The notes: generated by a model not told the origin, from the sequence alone. 64,000 nt of DNA from Saccharospirillum mangrovi (GCF_003367315.1 NZ_CP031415.1:928001-992000); one strand, 5' to 3'; shown: positions 1 through 8,720, counted from the stretch's first letter. A program made the numbers and translations.

Positions 1-243
1 CCGCAGGTGATGATCAACGTGCAAATGCCGCAGAAAAAAGACGTGCTGTCGTTGCCCTCGGTTGTCGCTGCTGTTGCGGCCGCTGAAGCCGAACTGGGCC
101 GGACGGGTCGCGTGCTGTTGCGGCCGTCAGGTACCGAACCGCTGGTTCGCGTCATGGTGGAAGGCGAAGACGTCGGCCTGGTCAAACGCACTTGTCGGCA
201 ACTGGCGGCTGAAGTGGAAGCGGCGGTTCAGGCGGCTGTTTGA
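1..243 (+). CDS. glmM: Phosphoglucosamine mutase, C-terminal end (partial)
   Basis: The reading frame is open from base 1 and ends at a TGA at 241-243, so only about 80 C-terminal residues are present. They carry the phosphate-binding loop RPSGTEPLVRVMVEG of the last domain of alpha-D-phosphohexomutases. GlmM converts glucosamine-6-phosphate to glucosamine-1-phosphate in the cytoplasm, feeding UDP-GlcNAc, peptidoglycan and LPS synthesis. In many Gammaproteobacteria glmM lies just before tpiA or secG, as here, which separates it from the related phosphomannomutases. The start and the catalytic serine lie outside the window. Confidence 0.9.
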   Translation, partial: PQVMINVQMPQKKDVLSLPSVVAAVAAAEAELGRTGRVLLRPSGTEPLVRVMVEGEDVGLVKRTCRQLAAEVEAAVQAAV

Positions 244-293
244 CCGGCATTGGCTAACCCCTTGTTTTGAAACCACTCTTTTTGTCGGGTCGC

Positions 294-322
294 TTGCTCG
301 TGACCCACAAAGGCATTACACT
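294..322 (+). promoter_or_regulatory. Possible sigma-70 promoter of tpiA
   Basis: TTGCTC (294-299) and TACACT (317-322) are separated by 17 bp, in the gap between glmM and tpiA. The boxes match consensus only partly. A transcript would start near 329, just ahead of the GAGGGAGG ribosome binding site at about 336-343. Confidence 0.35.
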
Positions 323-349
323 CTGCGCCCGTTTTGAGGGAGGCCCACA

Positions 350-1105
350 ATGCGCCGCAAGCTGGTAGCCGCCAACTGGAAGATGAATGGCAGCAAGGCT
401 CAGACCGAAAGTCTGTTGAATGCCTTTGTTGCTGGCATCGATGCGAAAGCCGTCGATGCCGTAGTGTTCCCGCCCGCGCTCTATGTGGCTCAGGTTGCCC
501 AGCTGTTAAATGGCACCGGGCTGGAGTGGGGTACTCAAAACGTCCATGCCGCCGATAACGGCGCATTTACCGGTGAATTATCGCTGGGCATGGTGAAGGA
601 ATTTGGCTGTCGTTATGTGTTGATCGGCCATTCCGAGCGTCGCGAATTGTTTGGCGAAACCAATGCGGATGCCGCCACCAAGGTCGCGGCCGCGTTGAAC
701 GCTGATGTGATCCCGATGTTGTGTGTCGGTGAAACATTACAGCAGCGTGAAGCCGGTACTACCGAAGCGGTGGTGGGCGAGCAATTGGATGCCGTGCTGA
801 ATGAAGTCGGTATCGAAGCGTTCAAACGCATCGTCATTGCTTACGAACCGGTTTGGGCCATCGGCACAGGCAAAACCGCCACGCCGGAGCAGGCGCAAGC
901 GGTGCATGCATTTATTCGTGCCCGTCTGGCCAAGGCGGATGGCGATGTAGCGGCCCAGTGCCGGGTTTTGTATGGCGGCAGTGTTAAAGCTGCCAATGCA
1001 CAAGAATTGTTTCAGCAGCCGGATATTGACGGTGGCTTGGTCGGTGGAGCGTCTCTGCAAGCCGATGAGTTCACCGCCATCTGCCAGGCTGCAGCTGAGG
1101 TTTAA
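350..1105 (+). CDS. tpiA: Triosephosphate isomerase
   Basis: This 251-residue protein has the length and motifs of bacterial TpiA. N9 and K11 (ANWKMNGS) bind substrate, H94 (IGHSERR) is the electrophile and E166 (AYEPVWAIGTGKTA) is the catalytic base followed by the flexible loop 6. YGGSV near residue 211 forms the phosphate-binding turn. It interconverts dihydroxyacetone phosphate and glyceraldehyde-3-phosphate in glycolysis. The ATG has a GAGGGAGG ribosome binding site 6 bases upstream. secG follows 5 bases after the stop, so the two are probably co-transcribed. Confidence 0.98.
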   Translation: MRRKLVAANWKMNGSKAQTESLLNAFVAGIDAKAVDAVVFPPALYVAQVAQLLNGTGLEWGTQNVHAADNGAFTGELSLGMVKEFGCRYVLIGHSERRELFGETNADAATKVAAALNADVIPMLCVGETLQQREAGTTEAVVGEQLDAVLNEVGIEAFKRIVIAYEPVWAIGTGKTATPEQAQAVHAFIRARLAKADGDVAAQCRVLYGGSVKAANAQELFQQPDIDGGLVGGASLQADEFTAICQAAAEV

Positions 1106-1110
1106 CCGAT

Positions 1111-1482
1111 ATGATGGTCGAAAATTTAGTTCTGGTTGTGCACGTCTGCCTGGCGGTGGCCTTGGTCGGTTTCGTGCTGATTCAGCGCGGTAAAGGTGCC
1201 GATGCCGGTGCGTCTTTTGGTGGCGGCGCGTCGCAAACCGTTTTCGGTAGCAGCGGCAGCGGCAACTTCCTGACCCGCACCACTGCTGTTTTGGCAACCG
1301 GTTTCTTTTTGACCAGCTTTGGCTTGGCCTACGTCGCCAAACAAAAAGCCAGCGGTCTGGATGATTTGGGTTTGGACATTCCTGCTGTTGAACAAAGCGC
1401 GAGTGAGCCATCCAACAGCGCCGACGATCTCAGTGAGATTCCGGCCGCTGAAGGCAGCACCACTGAGGTACCTGCCGAGTAA
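1111..1482 (+). CDS. secG: Preprotein translocase subunit SecG
   Basis: This 123-residue inner-membrane protein has two predicted transmembrane helices, about residues 4-22 and 51-76. Between them is the typical loop IQRGKGADAGASFGGGASQT, the most conserved part of SecG. The C-terminal tail is acidic and Ser/Glu-rich, as in related species. SecG assists SecYE and SecA in protein export. It starts 5 bases after tpiA and ends 5 bases before a tRNA-Leu gene, the common gammaproteobacterial order secG-leuU. Confidence 0.95.
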   Translation: MMVENLVLVVHVCLAVALVGFVLIQRGKGADAGASFGGGASQTVFGSSGSGNFLTRTTAVLATGFFLTSFGLAYVAKQKASGLDDLGLDIPAVEQSASEPSNSADDLSEIPAAEGSTTEVPAE

Positions 1483-1487
1483 GTTTT

Positions 1488-1574
1488 GCCGACGTGGTGG
1501 AATTGGTAGACACGCCATCTTGAGGGGGTGGTGGGCTCACGCCCGTGCTAGTTCGAGTCTAGTCGTCGGCACCA
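1488..1574 (+). tRNA. leuU: tRNA-Leu (anticodon GAG)
   Basis: The gene is 87 nt with an encoded CCA end (1572-1574). The acceptor stem pairs 1488-1494 with 1564-1570. The anticodon stem CCATC (1515-1519) pairs with GGTGG, and the loop TTGAGGG presents GAG at 1522-1524. A long variable arm (class II) and a TTCGAGT T-loop are present. It closely resembles E. coli leuU and sits in the same place, after secG. Confidence 0.97.
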
Positions 1575-1578
1575 ATAC

Positions 1579-1608
1579 ACGGGCCTGGTTTCCAGGCCCG
1601 TTTTCTTT
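1579..1608 (+). terminator. Rho-independent terminator after tRNA-Leu
   Basis: CGGGCCTGG (1580-1588) and CCAGGCCCG (1592-1600) form a perfect 9-bp stem with a TTT loop, followed by TTTTCTTT. It would end the tpiA-secG-leuU transcript and insulate the metY promoter downstream. Confidence 0.9.
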
Positions 1609-1636
1609 CTCCCGGATATCACTGGCCGGGGCAGCC

Positions 1637-1665
1637 TTGAAAGTCGGGTAGCGCATCCCTATAAT
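1637..1665 (+). promoter_or_regulatory. Strong sigma-70 promoter of the initiator tRNA / rimP operon
   Basis: TTGAAA (1637-1642) and a perfect TATAAT (1660-1665) are separated by 17 bp. The GC-rich stretch CGCGCCGC follows at about 1668-1675. GC-rich discriminators next to strong promoters are typical of stable-RNA promoters under stringent control; that regulation is inferred. A transcript would start near 1672 and read through the tRNA towards rimP. Confidence 0.85.
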
Positions 1666-1714
1666 TCGCGCCGCTCGCAGGTGATCCGTACCTGGATTTT
1701 CGAGCAAAGTTTGT

Positions 1715-1793
<79 letters not shown>

Positions 1794-1800
1794 AAGAAGT

Positions 1801-2046
1801 GGGCGTCGCTTTAGGTGGTAAGGCGTCCCAGCGGTAAGGTCCAGGCTGCACATCCGTGTGCAGCCGTAAAACCGAACAGGAAGCATGCTTCCTAAGCGTT
1901 CGGTTTTACCCTGCCCCCGCTACCAATTGAGATGTTGTTTCTTTATATAAGGAAACAACATTTCCGGAATTCTGCGGAATTCCAGGGTCTTCGGACCACC
2001 GGGAGCCAGAGGGCCTCCCGTAGCATAAAGAAGTCCATCGGACTTC
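1801..2046 (+). other. Array of consecutive hairpins between tRNA-fMet and rimP
   Basis: This stretch has no plausible gene but is almost entirely made of inverted repeats. The arms are: 1807-1813/1819-1825 (closed by GGG/CCC at 1801-1803/1827-1829); 1844-1852/1857-1865 (perfect 9 bp, TCCG loop); 1866-1877/1898-1909 (perfect 12 bp enclosing a 16-nt palindrome at 1878-1893); 1932-1941/1952-1961 (30-nt near-palindrome); 1966-1972/1977-1983; 1986-1989/1994-1997 (TTCG tetraloop); 2000-2005/2015-2020; 2030-2036/2040-2046. It should be transcribed with the tRNA and rimP. Processing, attenuation or a separate small RNA are all possible. To my knowledge Rfam has a rimP-leader family; I cannot test whether this matches it. 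Confidence 0.75.
1910..1927 (+). repeat. 18-bp direct repeat, copy 2 (duplicated tRNA 3' end)
   Basis: This is identical to 1776-1793, the 3' end of the initiator tRNA including CCA. No 5' half of a tRNA precedes it: the matching acceptor strand, D arm and CAT anticodon arm are all missing. It is either the remnant of a second tandem tRNA gene or the distal boundary of a small element inserted at the tRNA end. Confidence 0.9.
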
Positions 2047-2052
2047 AGCATT

Positions 2053-2077
2053 AAGCCCCTCATGCAGGGGCTTTTTT
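2053..2077 (+). terminator. Terminator/attenuator upstream of rimP
   Basis: AAGCCCCT (2053-2060) pairs with AGGGGCTT (2066-2073) around a 5-nt loop, followed by T to 2077. It lies between the tRNA and rimP with no obvious promoter after it. It therefore probably releases part of the transcripts and sets the tRNA to mRNA ratio. Confidence 0.88.
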
Positions 2078-2233
2078 GTACGCGCAGCCTCTGGATGAGG
2101 TAAATGGACGCCGGCGGCGGCCATTGTCGAGATCAGTCATCATTGGTCTGGGCCTGCGGAATCGGCGCCGATGCGACGGTTCCAAAGTCGCCCTTTTTTT
2201 GTTTTTGAAAAAGCGCTCAACCAGAGGACGCCC

Positions 2234-2704
2234 ATGGCGAAAGTAGACGAACTGAGCAGCCTGTTGGAGCCGGTGGTAACCGGTTTGGGCTATGTGTTCT
2301 GGGGGCTGGAATATGTAGCGCGCGGCAAGCACAGCTTGTTGCGGGTTTATATCGATCACGAAGACGGCATCACTGTCGATCATTGCGCTGAAGTCAGCCA
2401 TCAGATCAGCGCGGTCATGGATGTCGAAGACCCGATCAGTCAGAACTACACCCTGGAAGTGTCATCACCGGGTATGGATCGACCGCTGTTTACGCTGGAA
2501 CAATTTGCGCTCTACATCGGCGAGTGGGTGGATGTGCGATTGCGCGTCGCGTTCGAAGGTCGCCGTAAATTCAAAGGCGTACTCACCGCCATCGAAGACG
2601 GCGATATTTGTGTGACGCTCGACGGCAGCGATTATCTGCTGCCCATTGAAAGCATTGAAGTGGCGCGTTTGGTGCCGAACTTCGACAACGATTTAACCGA
2701 TTAA
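2234..2704 (+). CDS. rimP: Ribosome maturation factor RimP
   Basis: This is a 156-residue protein of the RimP/YhbC family, which assists assembly of the 30S subunit. Recognisable parts are the N-terminal [10 protein letters not shown], the core [20 protein letters not shown], and [12 protein letters not shown], followed by a C-terminal SH3-like beta domain. I chose the ATG at 2234 because AGAGGA lies 6 bases upstream and the family begins near this [13 protein letters not shown] segment. An in-frame ATG at 2171 would add 21 unlike residues. It is the first protein gene of the nusA-infB operon. Confidence 0.95.
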   Translation: MAKVDELSSLLEPVVTGLGYVFWGLEYVARGKHSLLRVYIDHEDGITVDHCAEVSHQISAVMDVEDPISQNYTLEVSSPGMDRPLFTLEQFALYIGEWVDVRLRVAFEGRRKFKGVLTAIEDGDICVTLDGSDYLLPIESIEVARLVPNFDNDLTD

Positions 2705-2751
2705 TCGCAAAGGAAGCCCGGTACAGGCCCGGCAAACGAGAGGCTGAGACG

Positions 2752-4245
2752 ATGAGCAAAGAAATTCTTCTGGTCGTGGACGCGGTAGCGAACGAAAAGG
2801 GTGTTTCCCGGGAAGTCATTTTTGACGCCATGGAACTCGCTTTGGCCGCTGCGGCCAAGAAGCGCTTTGACGACGAAGGCGAAGCGGACATTAAGGTAGC
2901 TATTGACCGTCTTTCTGGTGAATACGAAACCTTCCGCCGCTGGACCGTCACCGCGGACGATGTCGTGCCGCTGCTGGGTTCCGAGTGGACCGTCGAAGAA
3001 GCGCACGAAGTCGACAAGACGCTGCAACCGGGCGATGTCTACGAAGAGAAAGTGGAAAACGCCGGCTTTGGTCGCATCAGCGCCCAGGCCGCCAAACAGA
3101 TTATCGTGCAGAAAGTGCGCGAAGCTGAGCGCGCGAAAATTGTTGAGCAATATCGCGAACGTGTCGGCGAAATGGTGTTGGGTACGGTTAAGAAAGTTAC
3201 CCGTGACAACATCATTGTCGATCTGGGTAACAACGCCGAAGCCGTATTGCCGCGTGAAGAAGTCATCGGTCGCGAAACTTTCCGCATCGGCGATCGCGTG
3301 CGTGCAGTACTGCAAGGCGTGCGTGCCGAAGGCCGTGGCCCGCAGTTGGTGTTGAGCCGCGCCAGCAACGAAATGCTGATCGAATTGTTCCGCATCGAAG
3401 TGCCAGAAATTCAGGAAGAAGTCATTGAAATTCGTGGCTGCGCTCGCGACCCGGGTTCACGTGCCAAGATCGCTGTGAAAACCAACGATGGCCGAATTGA
3501 TCCGGTCGGCGCTTGCGTCGGTATGCGCGGTTCGCGCGTTCAGGCGGTGTCGAACGAACTGAACAACGAACGCGTCGACATCATCTTGTGGGACGACAAC
3601 CCAGCGCAGTTGGTGATCAACGCCATGGCACCGGCCGAGGTCGCTTCCATCGTGATGGACGAAGACACCCACACCATGGATGTCGCGGTCGCTGAAGACA
3701 ACCTGGCCATCGCCATCGGCCGCAGCGGTCAGAACGTGCGTCTGGCCAGCGACCTGACCGGCTGGACCATCAACGTGATGACCGAAGCCGAAGCCGGTGA
3801 AAAACAGGAAGCCGAAGCCGGCGAACTGGTGCGCTACTTCGAAGACAAACTCGACGTCGATGAAGACATTGCGCTGGTGCTGGTGGAAGAAGGTTTCACC
3901 ACCGTCGAAGAAGTGGCTTACGTGCCGCAGGAAGAATTCCTCGCCATCGACGGTTTCGATGAAGACATTGTTCAGGAACTGCGTCAGCGCGCCAAAGACG
4001 TGCTGTTGACCCAGGAACTGGCCAGCGAAGAACAGCTGGACTCCGCAACCCCGGCAGAAGATTTGCTGACCTTGGAAGGCATGGACGATCTGTTGGCTCG
4101 CACTTTGGCGACCAAAGGCATTTGCACCATGGAAGATCTGGCAGAACAAAGTATCGATGACCTGATGGACATCGACGGAATGAACGAAGAGCGCGCCGGT
4201 CAATTGATCATGGCAGCACGGGCGCCTTGGTTTGAAAACGACTAA
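2752..4245 (+). CDS. nusA: Transcription termination/antitermination factor NusA
   Basis: This 497-residue protein matches E. coli NusA in length and domain order. It has an RNA-polymerase-binding N-terminal domain (1-125), an S1 domain (about 137-195, [20 protein letters not shown]), two KH domains ([14 protein letters not shown] and [16 protein letters not shown]), and two acidic helical repeats after about residue 365. NusA promotes pausing, Rho-independent termination and rRNA antitermination. The C-terminal repeats mark the gammaproteobacterial form, which binds the RNA polymerase alpha CTD and NusG. It lies 47 bases after rimP and 19 before infB. Confidence 0.98.
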   Translation: MSKEILLVVDAVANEKGVSREVIFDAMELALAAAAKKRFDDEGEADIKVAIDRLSGEYETFRRWTVTADDVVPLLGSEWTVEEAHEVDKTLQPGDVYEEKVENAGFGRISAQAAKQIIVQKVREAERAKIVEQYRERVGEMVLGTVKKVTRDNIIVDLGNNAEAVLPREEVIGRETFRIGDRVRAVLQGVRAEGRGPQLVLSRASNEMLIELFRIEVPEIQEEVIEIRGCARDPGSRAKIAVKTNDGRIDPVGACVGMRGSRVQAVSNELNNERVDIILWDDNPAQLVINAMAPAEVASIVMDEDTHTMDVAVAEDNLAIAIGRSGQNVRLASDLTGWTINVMTEAEAGEKQEAEAGELVRYFEDKLDVDEDIALVLVEEGFTTVEEVAYVPQEEFLAIDGFDEDIVQELRQRAKDVLLTQELASEEQLDSATPAEDLLTLEGMDDLLARTLATKGICTMEDLAEQSIDDLMDIDGMNEERAGQLIMAARAPWFEND

Positions 4246-4264
4246 TCACGGGTAGGAGGAATCC

Positions 4265-6859
4265 ATGGCAGAAGTCACCGTTAAACAACTGGCGGAGAGC
4301 GTTGGTACACCCGTTGATCGTTTGTTGAAACAGATGAGCGATGCGGGTCTGCCGCACCAGTCGGAAAGCGACGCCGTCAATGACGACCAGAAGCAGACCC
4401 TGCTGACCTTTTTGAAAAGCAGCCACGGCGAAAATGGCGACAGCGCGCCGAAGAAAATCACCTTGAAACGCAAGGTGACGACGCAGCTGAAAACCGGCGG
4501 TTCAGCACGGGGCAAGACGGTCAATATCGAAGTGCGCAAGAAGCGCACTTACGTTAAACGCGACGTTGAAGACGCCGTAGAAAACGGCGCGCCGGTTGAA
4601 GAAGCCGCAGCACCGGAAGCCGCCGCTGCACCGACGACGGCCAACAACGGCGCCAGTCGTCGTGCCGAAGAAGACGCCAAACTGGAAGCGGCGCGCCTGC
4701 GCGATGCCGAAGAAAAGGCACGCGCCGAAGCCGAACGCAAAGCTGCAGAAGCGGCGCGTCAGGCCGCTCAAGCTCCGGACGAGGAAGAAGATCCGCAACT
4801 GGCCGTTGCCGACGCCGAAGCCAAAATGGCGAAGGAAGATCGCACTTCCGAGAAGAAAAAACACAAGACTGAAAAACCGGTTCGGGTCGACGATGGCCCG
4901 GCTGGCGACAGCCGTAAAGCCGGTCACAAAAAAGGCGGCAAAAAAGCCGAAGTGGCGCAGCGCACGGTCAGCGGTCGTGGCAACAAACATCAACAGATGT
5001 TGTCGGTGTTGGACGAAGGTGACGGTGACGGTTTTGGCCGTCGTCGTCGTCGTAAATCCAGCAAGCGTCGCGATCACCAGTTCGAACGTCCGACCGCGCC
5101 GGTCGTGCGTGAAGTGCAACTGGGCGAAGCCATCATGGTGGCCGACCTGGCGAACCAGATGTCGATCAAAGCCGCTGAAGTGGTCAAAGTCCTGTTCAAG
5201 ATGGGTGTGATGGTCACTGTGAACCAGAGCATCGATCAGGACACCGCCATTCTGGTGATCGAAGAAATGGGTCACAAGTACGCCGTGGTGAACGAAAACG
5301 CCATGGAAGACGACGTGATGGAAGTGACCTACGACGGCGAAGAAACGCCGCGTGCTCCGGTCATCACCGTCATGGGTCACGTCGACCACGGCAAGACCAG
5401 TTTGCTCGACCATATTCGCCGTACCCGAGTGGTCGCGGGCGAATCCGGTGGTATTACCCAGCACATCGGCGCGTACCACGTGAAGACCGACAAAGGCATG
5501 ATCACCTTCCTGGATACCCCGGGACACGCGGCCTTTACCGCCATGCGTGCACGCGGTGCTCAGGCGACTGACGTGGTGATTCTGGTGGTGGCCGCAGACG
5601 ACGGCGTGATGCCGCAAACTGAAGAAGCCATTCAACACGCCAAGGCCGCCGGTGTACCGTTGATCGTTGCCATCAACAAGATGGACAAAGAAGAAGCCGA
5701 TCCCGATCGCGTCACCAACGAATTGTCGCAGCGCGATGTGATTCCGGAAGCCTGGGGTGGCGACACCCAGTTTGTTCAGGTGTCGGCCCACACCGGCCAA
5801 GGCATTGACGAACTGCTCGACGCCATTCTGCTGCAAGCCGAAGTGCTCGAACTGAAAGCACACGCCACTGGCCCGGGTAAGGGTGTGGTGGTGGAATCCA
5901 GCCTCGACAAAGGCCGCGGTGCGGTCGCGACGGTACTGGTTCAGTCCGGTCTGTTGCGCAAAGGCGATGTCGTACTGGCCGGTTCTTACTACGGCAAAGT
6001 GCGTGCGCTGCTGGACGAAAACGGTCAGCAGGTCGAACAAGCCGGCCCGTCCATTCCGGTCGAAATTCTCGGCCTGAACGGCACGCCGGACGCCGGTGAC
6101 GACTTCGTGGTCGCTGAAAGTGAACGCTCCGCACGTGAAGTGGCGGAAATGCGATTCGAGCGCGCCAAGGAATCCATCCAGGCGCAGCAGCAGGCGGCCA
6201 AACTCGATGCGCTGTTCCAAGGCATGGGGTCGGACGAACAGCAGAATCTCAACGTCGTACTCAAAGCCGACGTGCGCGGTTCGCTGGAAGCCATCAGCGC
6301 CTCCTTGCAGAAGCTGAGCACCGACGAAGTGAAGGTGAACATCATCGCCAGCGGCGTGGGTGCGATTTCCGAATCCGACGCCAACCTGGCGATTGCCGCC
6401 GGTGCGGTGGTGTTCGGTTTCAACGTGCGTGCCACCGGCAAGGCTCGGGATGTGATCGAAAGTGCCGGTCTGGATCTGCGTTATTACAACGTCATCTACG
6501 ATCTCATCGACGACGTCAAAGCCGCCATGAGTGGTCTGCTGTCGCCCGATCTGCGCGAAGAGATCGTCGGTCTGGCCGAAGTGCGCGATGTGTTCAACTC
6601 GCCGAAATTCGGTCAGGTGGCTGGCTGTATGGTCATCGAAGGCACTGTCTACCGGAACAAGAAAATCCGTGTTCTGCGCGACGAAGTCGTTATCTTCGAA
6701 GGCGAGCTGGAATCGCTGCGTCGCTTCAAGGACGACGTCCAGGAAGTGCGTCAGGGTATGGAGTGCGGTATCGGTGTCCGCAACTACAATGACGTCAAAG
6801 CTGGCGACAAGATCGAAGTATTCGACGTTAAAGAAGTTGCTCGCAGCATCGAAGACTGA
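4265..6859 (+). CDS. infB: Translation initiation factor IF-2
   Basis: This 864-residue GTPase places the initiator tRNA on the ribosome. An N-terminal IF2_N helix bundle (1-50) is followed by a long, charged, Ala/Glu/Lys-rich linker, a second IF2_N domain (about 285-335) and the G domain. The G motifs are GHVDHGKT at 371-378, DTPGH at 417-421 and NKMD at 471-474. The C-terminal domains that bind fMet-tRNA end the protein. The ATG follows GTAGGAGGAATCC, an excellent ribosome binding site. The gene sits in one operon with the initiator tRNA its product recruits. Confidence 0.98.
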   Translation: MAEVTVKQLAESVGTPVDRLLKQMSDAGLPHQSESDAVNDDQKQTLLTFLKSSHGENGDSAPKKITLKRKVTTQLKTGGSARGKTVNIEVRKKRTYVKRDVEDAVENGAPVEEAAAPEAAAAPTTANNGASRRAEEDAKLEAARLRDAEEKARAEAERKAAEAARQAAQAPDEEEDPQLAVADAEAKMAKEDRTSEKKKHKTEKPVRVDDGPAGDSRKAGHKKGGKKAEVAQRTVSGRGNKHQQMLSVLDEGDGDGFGRRRRRKSSKRRDHQFERPTAPVVREVQLGEAIMVADLANQMSIKAAEVVKVLFKMGVMVTVNQSIDQDTAILVIEEMGHKYAVVNENAMEDDVMEVTYDGEETPRAPVITVMGHVDHGKTSLLDHIRRTRVVAGESGGITQHIGAYHVKTDKGMITFLDTPGHAAFTAMRARGAQATDVVILVVAADDGVMPQTEEAIQHAKAAGVPLIVAINKMDKEEADPDRVTNELSQRDVIPEAWGGDTQFVQVSAHTGQGIDELLDAILLQAEVLELKAHATGPGKGVVVESSLDKGRGAVATVLVQSGLLRKGDVVLAGSYYGKVRALLDENGQQVEQAGPSIPVEILGLNGTPDAGDDFVVAESERSAREVAEMRFERAKESIQAQQQAAKLDALFQGMGSDEQQNLNVVLKADVRGSLEAISASLQKLSTDEVKVNIIASGVGAISESDANLAIAAGAVVFGFNVRATGKARDVIESAGLDLRYYNVIYDLIDDVKAAMSGLLSPDLREEIVGLAEVRDVFNSPKFGQVAGCMVIEGTVYRNKKIRVLRDEVVIFEGELESLRRFKDDVQEVRQGMECGIGVRNYNDVKAGDKIEVFDVKEVARSIED

Positions 6860-6868
6860 TGCCCAATC

Positions 6869-6889
6869 GCCCCGGCCTTGTGCCGGGGC
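6869..6889 (+). other. Intercistronic hairpin between infB and rbfA
   Basis: GCCCCGGC (6869-6876) and GCCGGGGC (6882-6889) form a perfect 8-bp stem with a CTTGT loop. No T tract follows, so it is more likely an RNA-stability or processing element than a terminator. Confidence 0.6.
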
Positions 6890-6913
6890 ATCACGCTTTA
6901 GCTAGGTAATCCT

Positions 6914-7309
6914 ATGGCCAAAGAGAACAGTCGCCTGCGCCGCATTGGCGATCAGATGCAACGCGATCTGTCAGTGCTGATTCAGCAGGAAGTCAAAGAC
7001 CCGCGCCTGGGCATGGTGACCATTAATGCGGTCAAGGTCAGCCGCGATCTGTCCTACGCCGACATCTATTTCACCTGCATGGCCTTTGGCGACAACGCCG
7101 AAGCCGAACAGCAACGCGCCGACCAGGAAGCGGTGTTGAACAAGGCCAGCGGCTTTTTGCGCTCCATGCTGGCGCAGGAAATTCAGCTGCGCGTTATGCC
7201 GCAACTGCGTTTTCATTACGACACCGTGCTGGAAACCGGCACGCGTCTGACTGGTCTGATCGACGAAGCATTGCGTCAGGACCAGGCCCGTCATCGGGAC
7301 GACGACTGA
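6914..7309 (+). CDS. rbfA: 30S ribosome-binding factor A
   Basis: This 131-residue KH-fold protein is needed for late 16S rRNA 5'-end maturation and cold adaptation. Family signatures are RRIGDQMQRDLSVLIQQEVKDP near the start, VSRDLSYADIYFT, and RVMPQLRFHYD before the C-terminus. Its length is close to E. coli RbfA (133). The ATG is preceded by TAGGTAATCCT. The last codons and the stop lie inside a perfect hairpin (7295-7318), which may couple translation end to RNA structure. Confidence 0.97.
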   Translation: MAKENSRLRRIGDQMQRDLSVLIQQEVKDPRLGMVTINAVKVSRDLSYADIYFTCMAFGDNAEAEQQRADQEAVLNKASGFLRSMLAQEIQLRVMPQLRFHYDTVLETGTRLTGLIDEALRQDQARHRDDD

Positions 7310-7318
7310 GTCGTCCCG
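7295..7318 (+). other. Hairpin enclosing the rbfA stop codon
   Basis: CGGGACGAC (7295-7303) and GTCGTCCCG (7310-7318) form a perfect 9-bp stem whose 6-nt loop contains the rbfA TGA. The pyrimidine-rich CTTCTTTCTGTT follows. It could be a weak terminator between rbfA and truB or a processing site. Confidence 0.6.
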
Positions 7319-7346
7319 CTTCTTTCTGTTAATTCCCCGCTGACTC

Positions 7347-8276
7347 ATGGCAAGACGCAAAAAAGGTCGCCCGCTCGACGGCGTTATTCTGGTCGATAAA
7401 CCCGATGGCTGGTCGTCCAACGCTGTGCTGCAAAAAGTACGTTGGCTGTTCCAGGCACAAAAGGCCGGCCACACCGGCGCGCTCGATCCGTTAGCGACTG
7501 GCCTGTTGCCGATCTGTCTGGGCGAAGCCACCAAGTTCAGTCGTTTTCTGCTCGATGCCGATAAGGCCTACCGCGCCACCGCACGCTTGGGCGTAACCAC
7601 CGACACACTCGACGCCGAAGGCGAGGTGACTCAAACCCGGCCGGTGCCTGAACTCAATCGCGACGCGGTTGAACGGCTGCTGGCGGAGCGCTTCACCGGC
7701 ACCATCGAACAGGTGCCGCCGATGTATTCGGCGCTCAAACGCGACGGTCAGAAACTCTACGATTTGGCGCGCCAGGGCAAAACCATCGAGCGCGAAGCGC
7801 GGCCCGTGCAGATTTTCAGCCTGACGCTGGTCGAACTCGTCGGCGATGAGATGGTGCTCGACGTGCATTGCTCGAAAGGCACTTACATCCGCACCTTGGT
7901 CGGCGACATTGGCGAAGCCCTGGGCTGCGGCGCGCACATCACGGCGCTGCGACGCACCCGCCACGGCCGCTTCGATCTGCGCGATGCGCAACGGCTCGAT
8001 ACCTTAATCGAACGCCAGGAAGCGCAGGGCCATGAAGCCTTGGACGAATGGTTGCTGCCGCTGTCATCGTTGTTGGTCGATTTACCGCAAATCGAACTCA
8101 GCGAGGCACAGGCGCGGCGCTTTTGTCACGGCAATCCGGTCAGTCATTTCACTTTGTCGCAGCCGTTGACCGGTCTGGCGCAGGCGGTTTGCGACGGGCG
8201 TTTTCTCGGTGTCGGTGAACTCAGCGATGACGCTGGCCTGCAGCCGATTCGGCTGGTGGTCAGCCCGTCCGATTGA
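7347..8276 (+). CDS. truB: tRNA pseudouridine(55) synthase
   Basis: This 309-residue protein makes pseudouridine 55 in the T loop of tRNAs. The catalytic aspartate is D47 in GHTGALDPLATGLLP. VPPMYSALKRDGQKLYDLAR and CSKGTYIRTLVGDIGE are the other family motifs, and the C-terminal part is a PUA-like RNA-binding region. Length matches E. coli TruB (314). It lies in the conserved position between rbfA and rpsO. The ribosome binding site is weak. Confidence 0.97.
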   Translation: MARRKKGRPLDGVILVDKPDGWSSNAVLQKVRWLFQAQKAGHTGALDPLATGLLPICLGEATKFSRFLLDADKAYRATARLGVTTDTLDAEGEVTQTRPVPELNRDAVERLLAERFTGTIEQVPPMYSALKRDGQKLYDLARQGKTIEREARPVQIFSLTLVELVGDEMVLDVHCSKGTYIRTLVGDIGEALGCGAHITALRRTRHGRFDLRDAQRLDTLIERQEAQGHEALDEWLLPLSSLLVDLPQIELSEAQARRFCHGNPVSHFTLSQPLTGLAQAVCDGRFLGVGELSDDAGLQPIRLVVSPSD

Positions 8277-8281
8277 GGCCT

Positions 8282-8309
8282 TTGTTCCACCTGGACGCTG
8301 TTGTATAAT
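8282..8309 (+). promoter_or_regulatory. rpsO promoter
   Basis: TTGTTC (8282-8287) and TATAAT (8304-8309) are 16 bp apart, just after truB. They give rpsO-pnp their own start site near 8316, as in E. coli. Confidence 0.75.
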
Positions 8310-8317
8310 CCCGCGCG

Positions 8318-8342
8318 GTTTGCCGCCGTGACGGCAGCAAAC
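8318..8342 (+). promoter_or_regulatory. 5'-terminal stem-loop of the rpsO mRNA
   Basis: 8318-8328 pairs with 8332-8342 (10 pairs and one C-A mismatch) around a TGA loop. It would sit at the very 5' end of the rpsO transcript. A second weaker pairing, AATATGC (8358-8364) with GCATATT (8389-8395), lies next to the ribosome binding site. S15 autoregulates by binding its own leader in E. coli. Whether these elements serve that here is inference. Confidence 0.5.
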
Positions 8343-8409
8343 TGGAATGCCACTGTTAATATGCGCGGTGGTCACTCCTTTAAATTTGGCATATTCGTGG
8401 AGTTAAACC

Positions 8410-8679
8410 ATGTCACTGACAGTTGAACAGAAAGCGGAAATCGTGAAGGAATTCGGTACCGGCGCCAACGATACCGGCTCTCCTGAAGTCCAGGTTGCAC
8501 TGCTGACCCGCAACATCGAAGGTCTGCAAGGCCACTTCAAGGATCACAGCAAGGATCACCATTCTCGCCGTGGTCTGATCCGCATGGTTAACCAGCGCCG
8601 TAAGTTGCTGGACTACCTCAAGCGGAAAGACGTCGAACGTTACGCCACCCTGATCAAGAAACTGGGTCTGCGTCGCTAA
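8410..8679 (+). CDS. rpsO: 30S ribosomal protein S15
   Basis: This 89-residue, all-helical protein is a primary 16S rRNA binder of the 30S platform. Family signatures are [19 protein letters not shown], then [19 protein letters not shown] and [12 protein letters not shown]. Length is the same as E. coli S15. The ATG follows GTGGAGTTAAACC. It has its own promoter and a structured leader. A terminator-like hairpin separates it from pnp. Confidence 0.99.
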   Translation: MSLTVEQKAEIVKEFGTGANDTGSPEVQVALLTRNIEGLQGHFKDHSKDHHSRRGLIRMVNQRRKLLDYLKRKDVERYATLIKKLGLRR

Positions 8680-8689
8680 GCGATACCGC

Positions 8690-8720
8690 CAAGGGCTCCG
8701 ACAGGGGCCCTTGTTCGTTT
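8690..8720 (+). terminator. Terminator-like hairpin between rpsO and pnp
   Basis: 8690-8699 pairs with 8704-8713 over 10 bp (one T-G pair) around a GACA loop, followed by the T-rich TTCGTTT. It probably stops only part of the rpsO transcripts before pnp. Confidence 0.65.

Noticed and set aside
1794-1927. Second functional initiator tRNA
   Set aside because: Only the 3' 18 bases are duplicated; there is no 5' acceptor strand, D arm or CAT anticodon arm.
4502-6220. Minus-strand open frame of 572 codons opposite infB
   Set aside because: Composition (His, Phe, Arg rich) is typical of antisense shadow of a GC-rich gene, and infB is certain.
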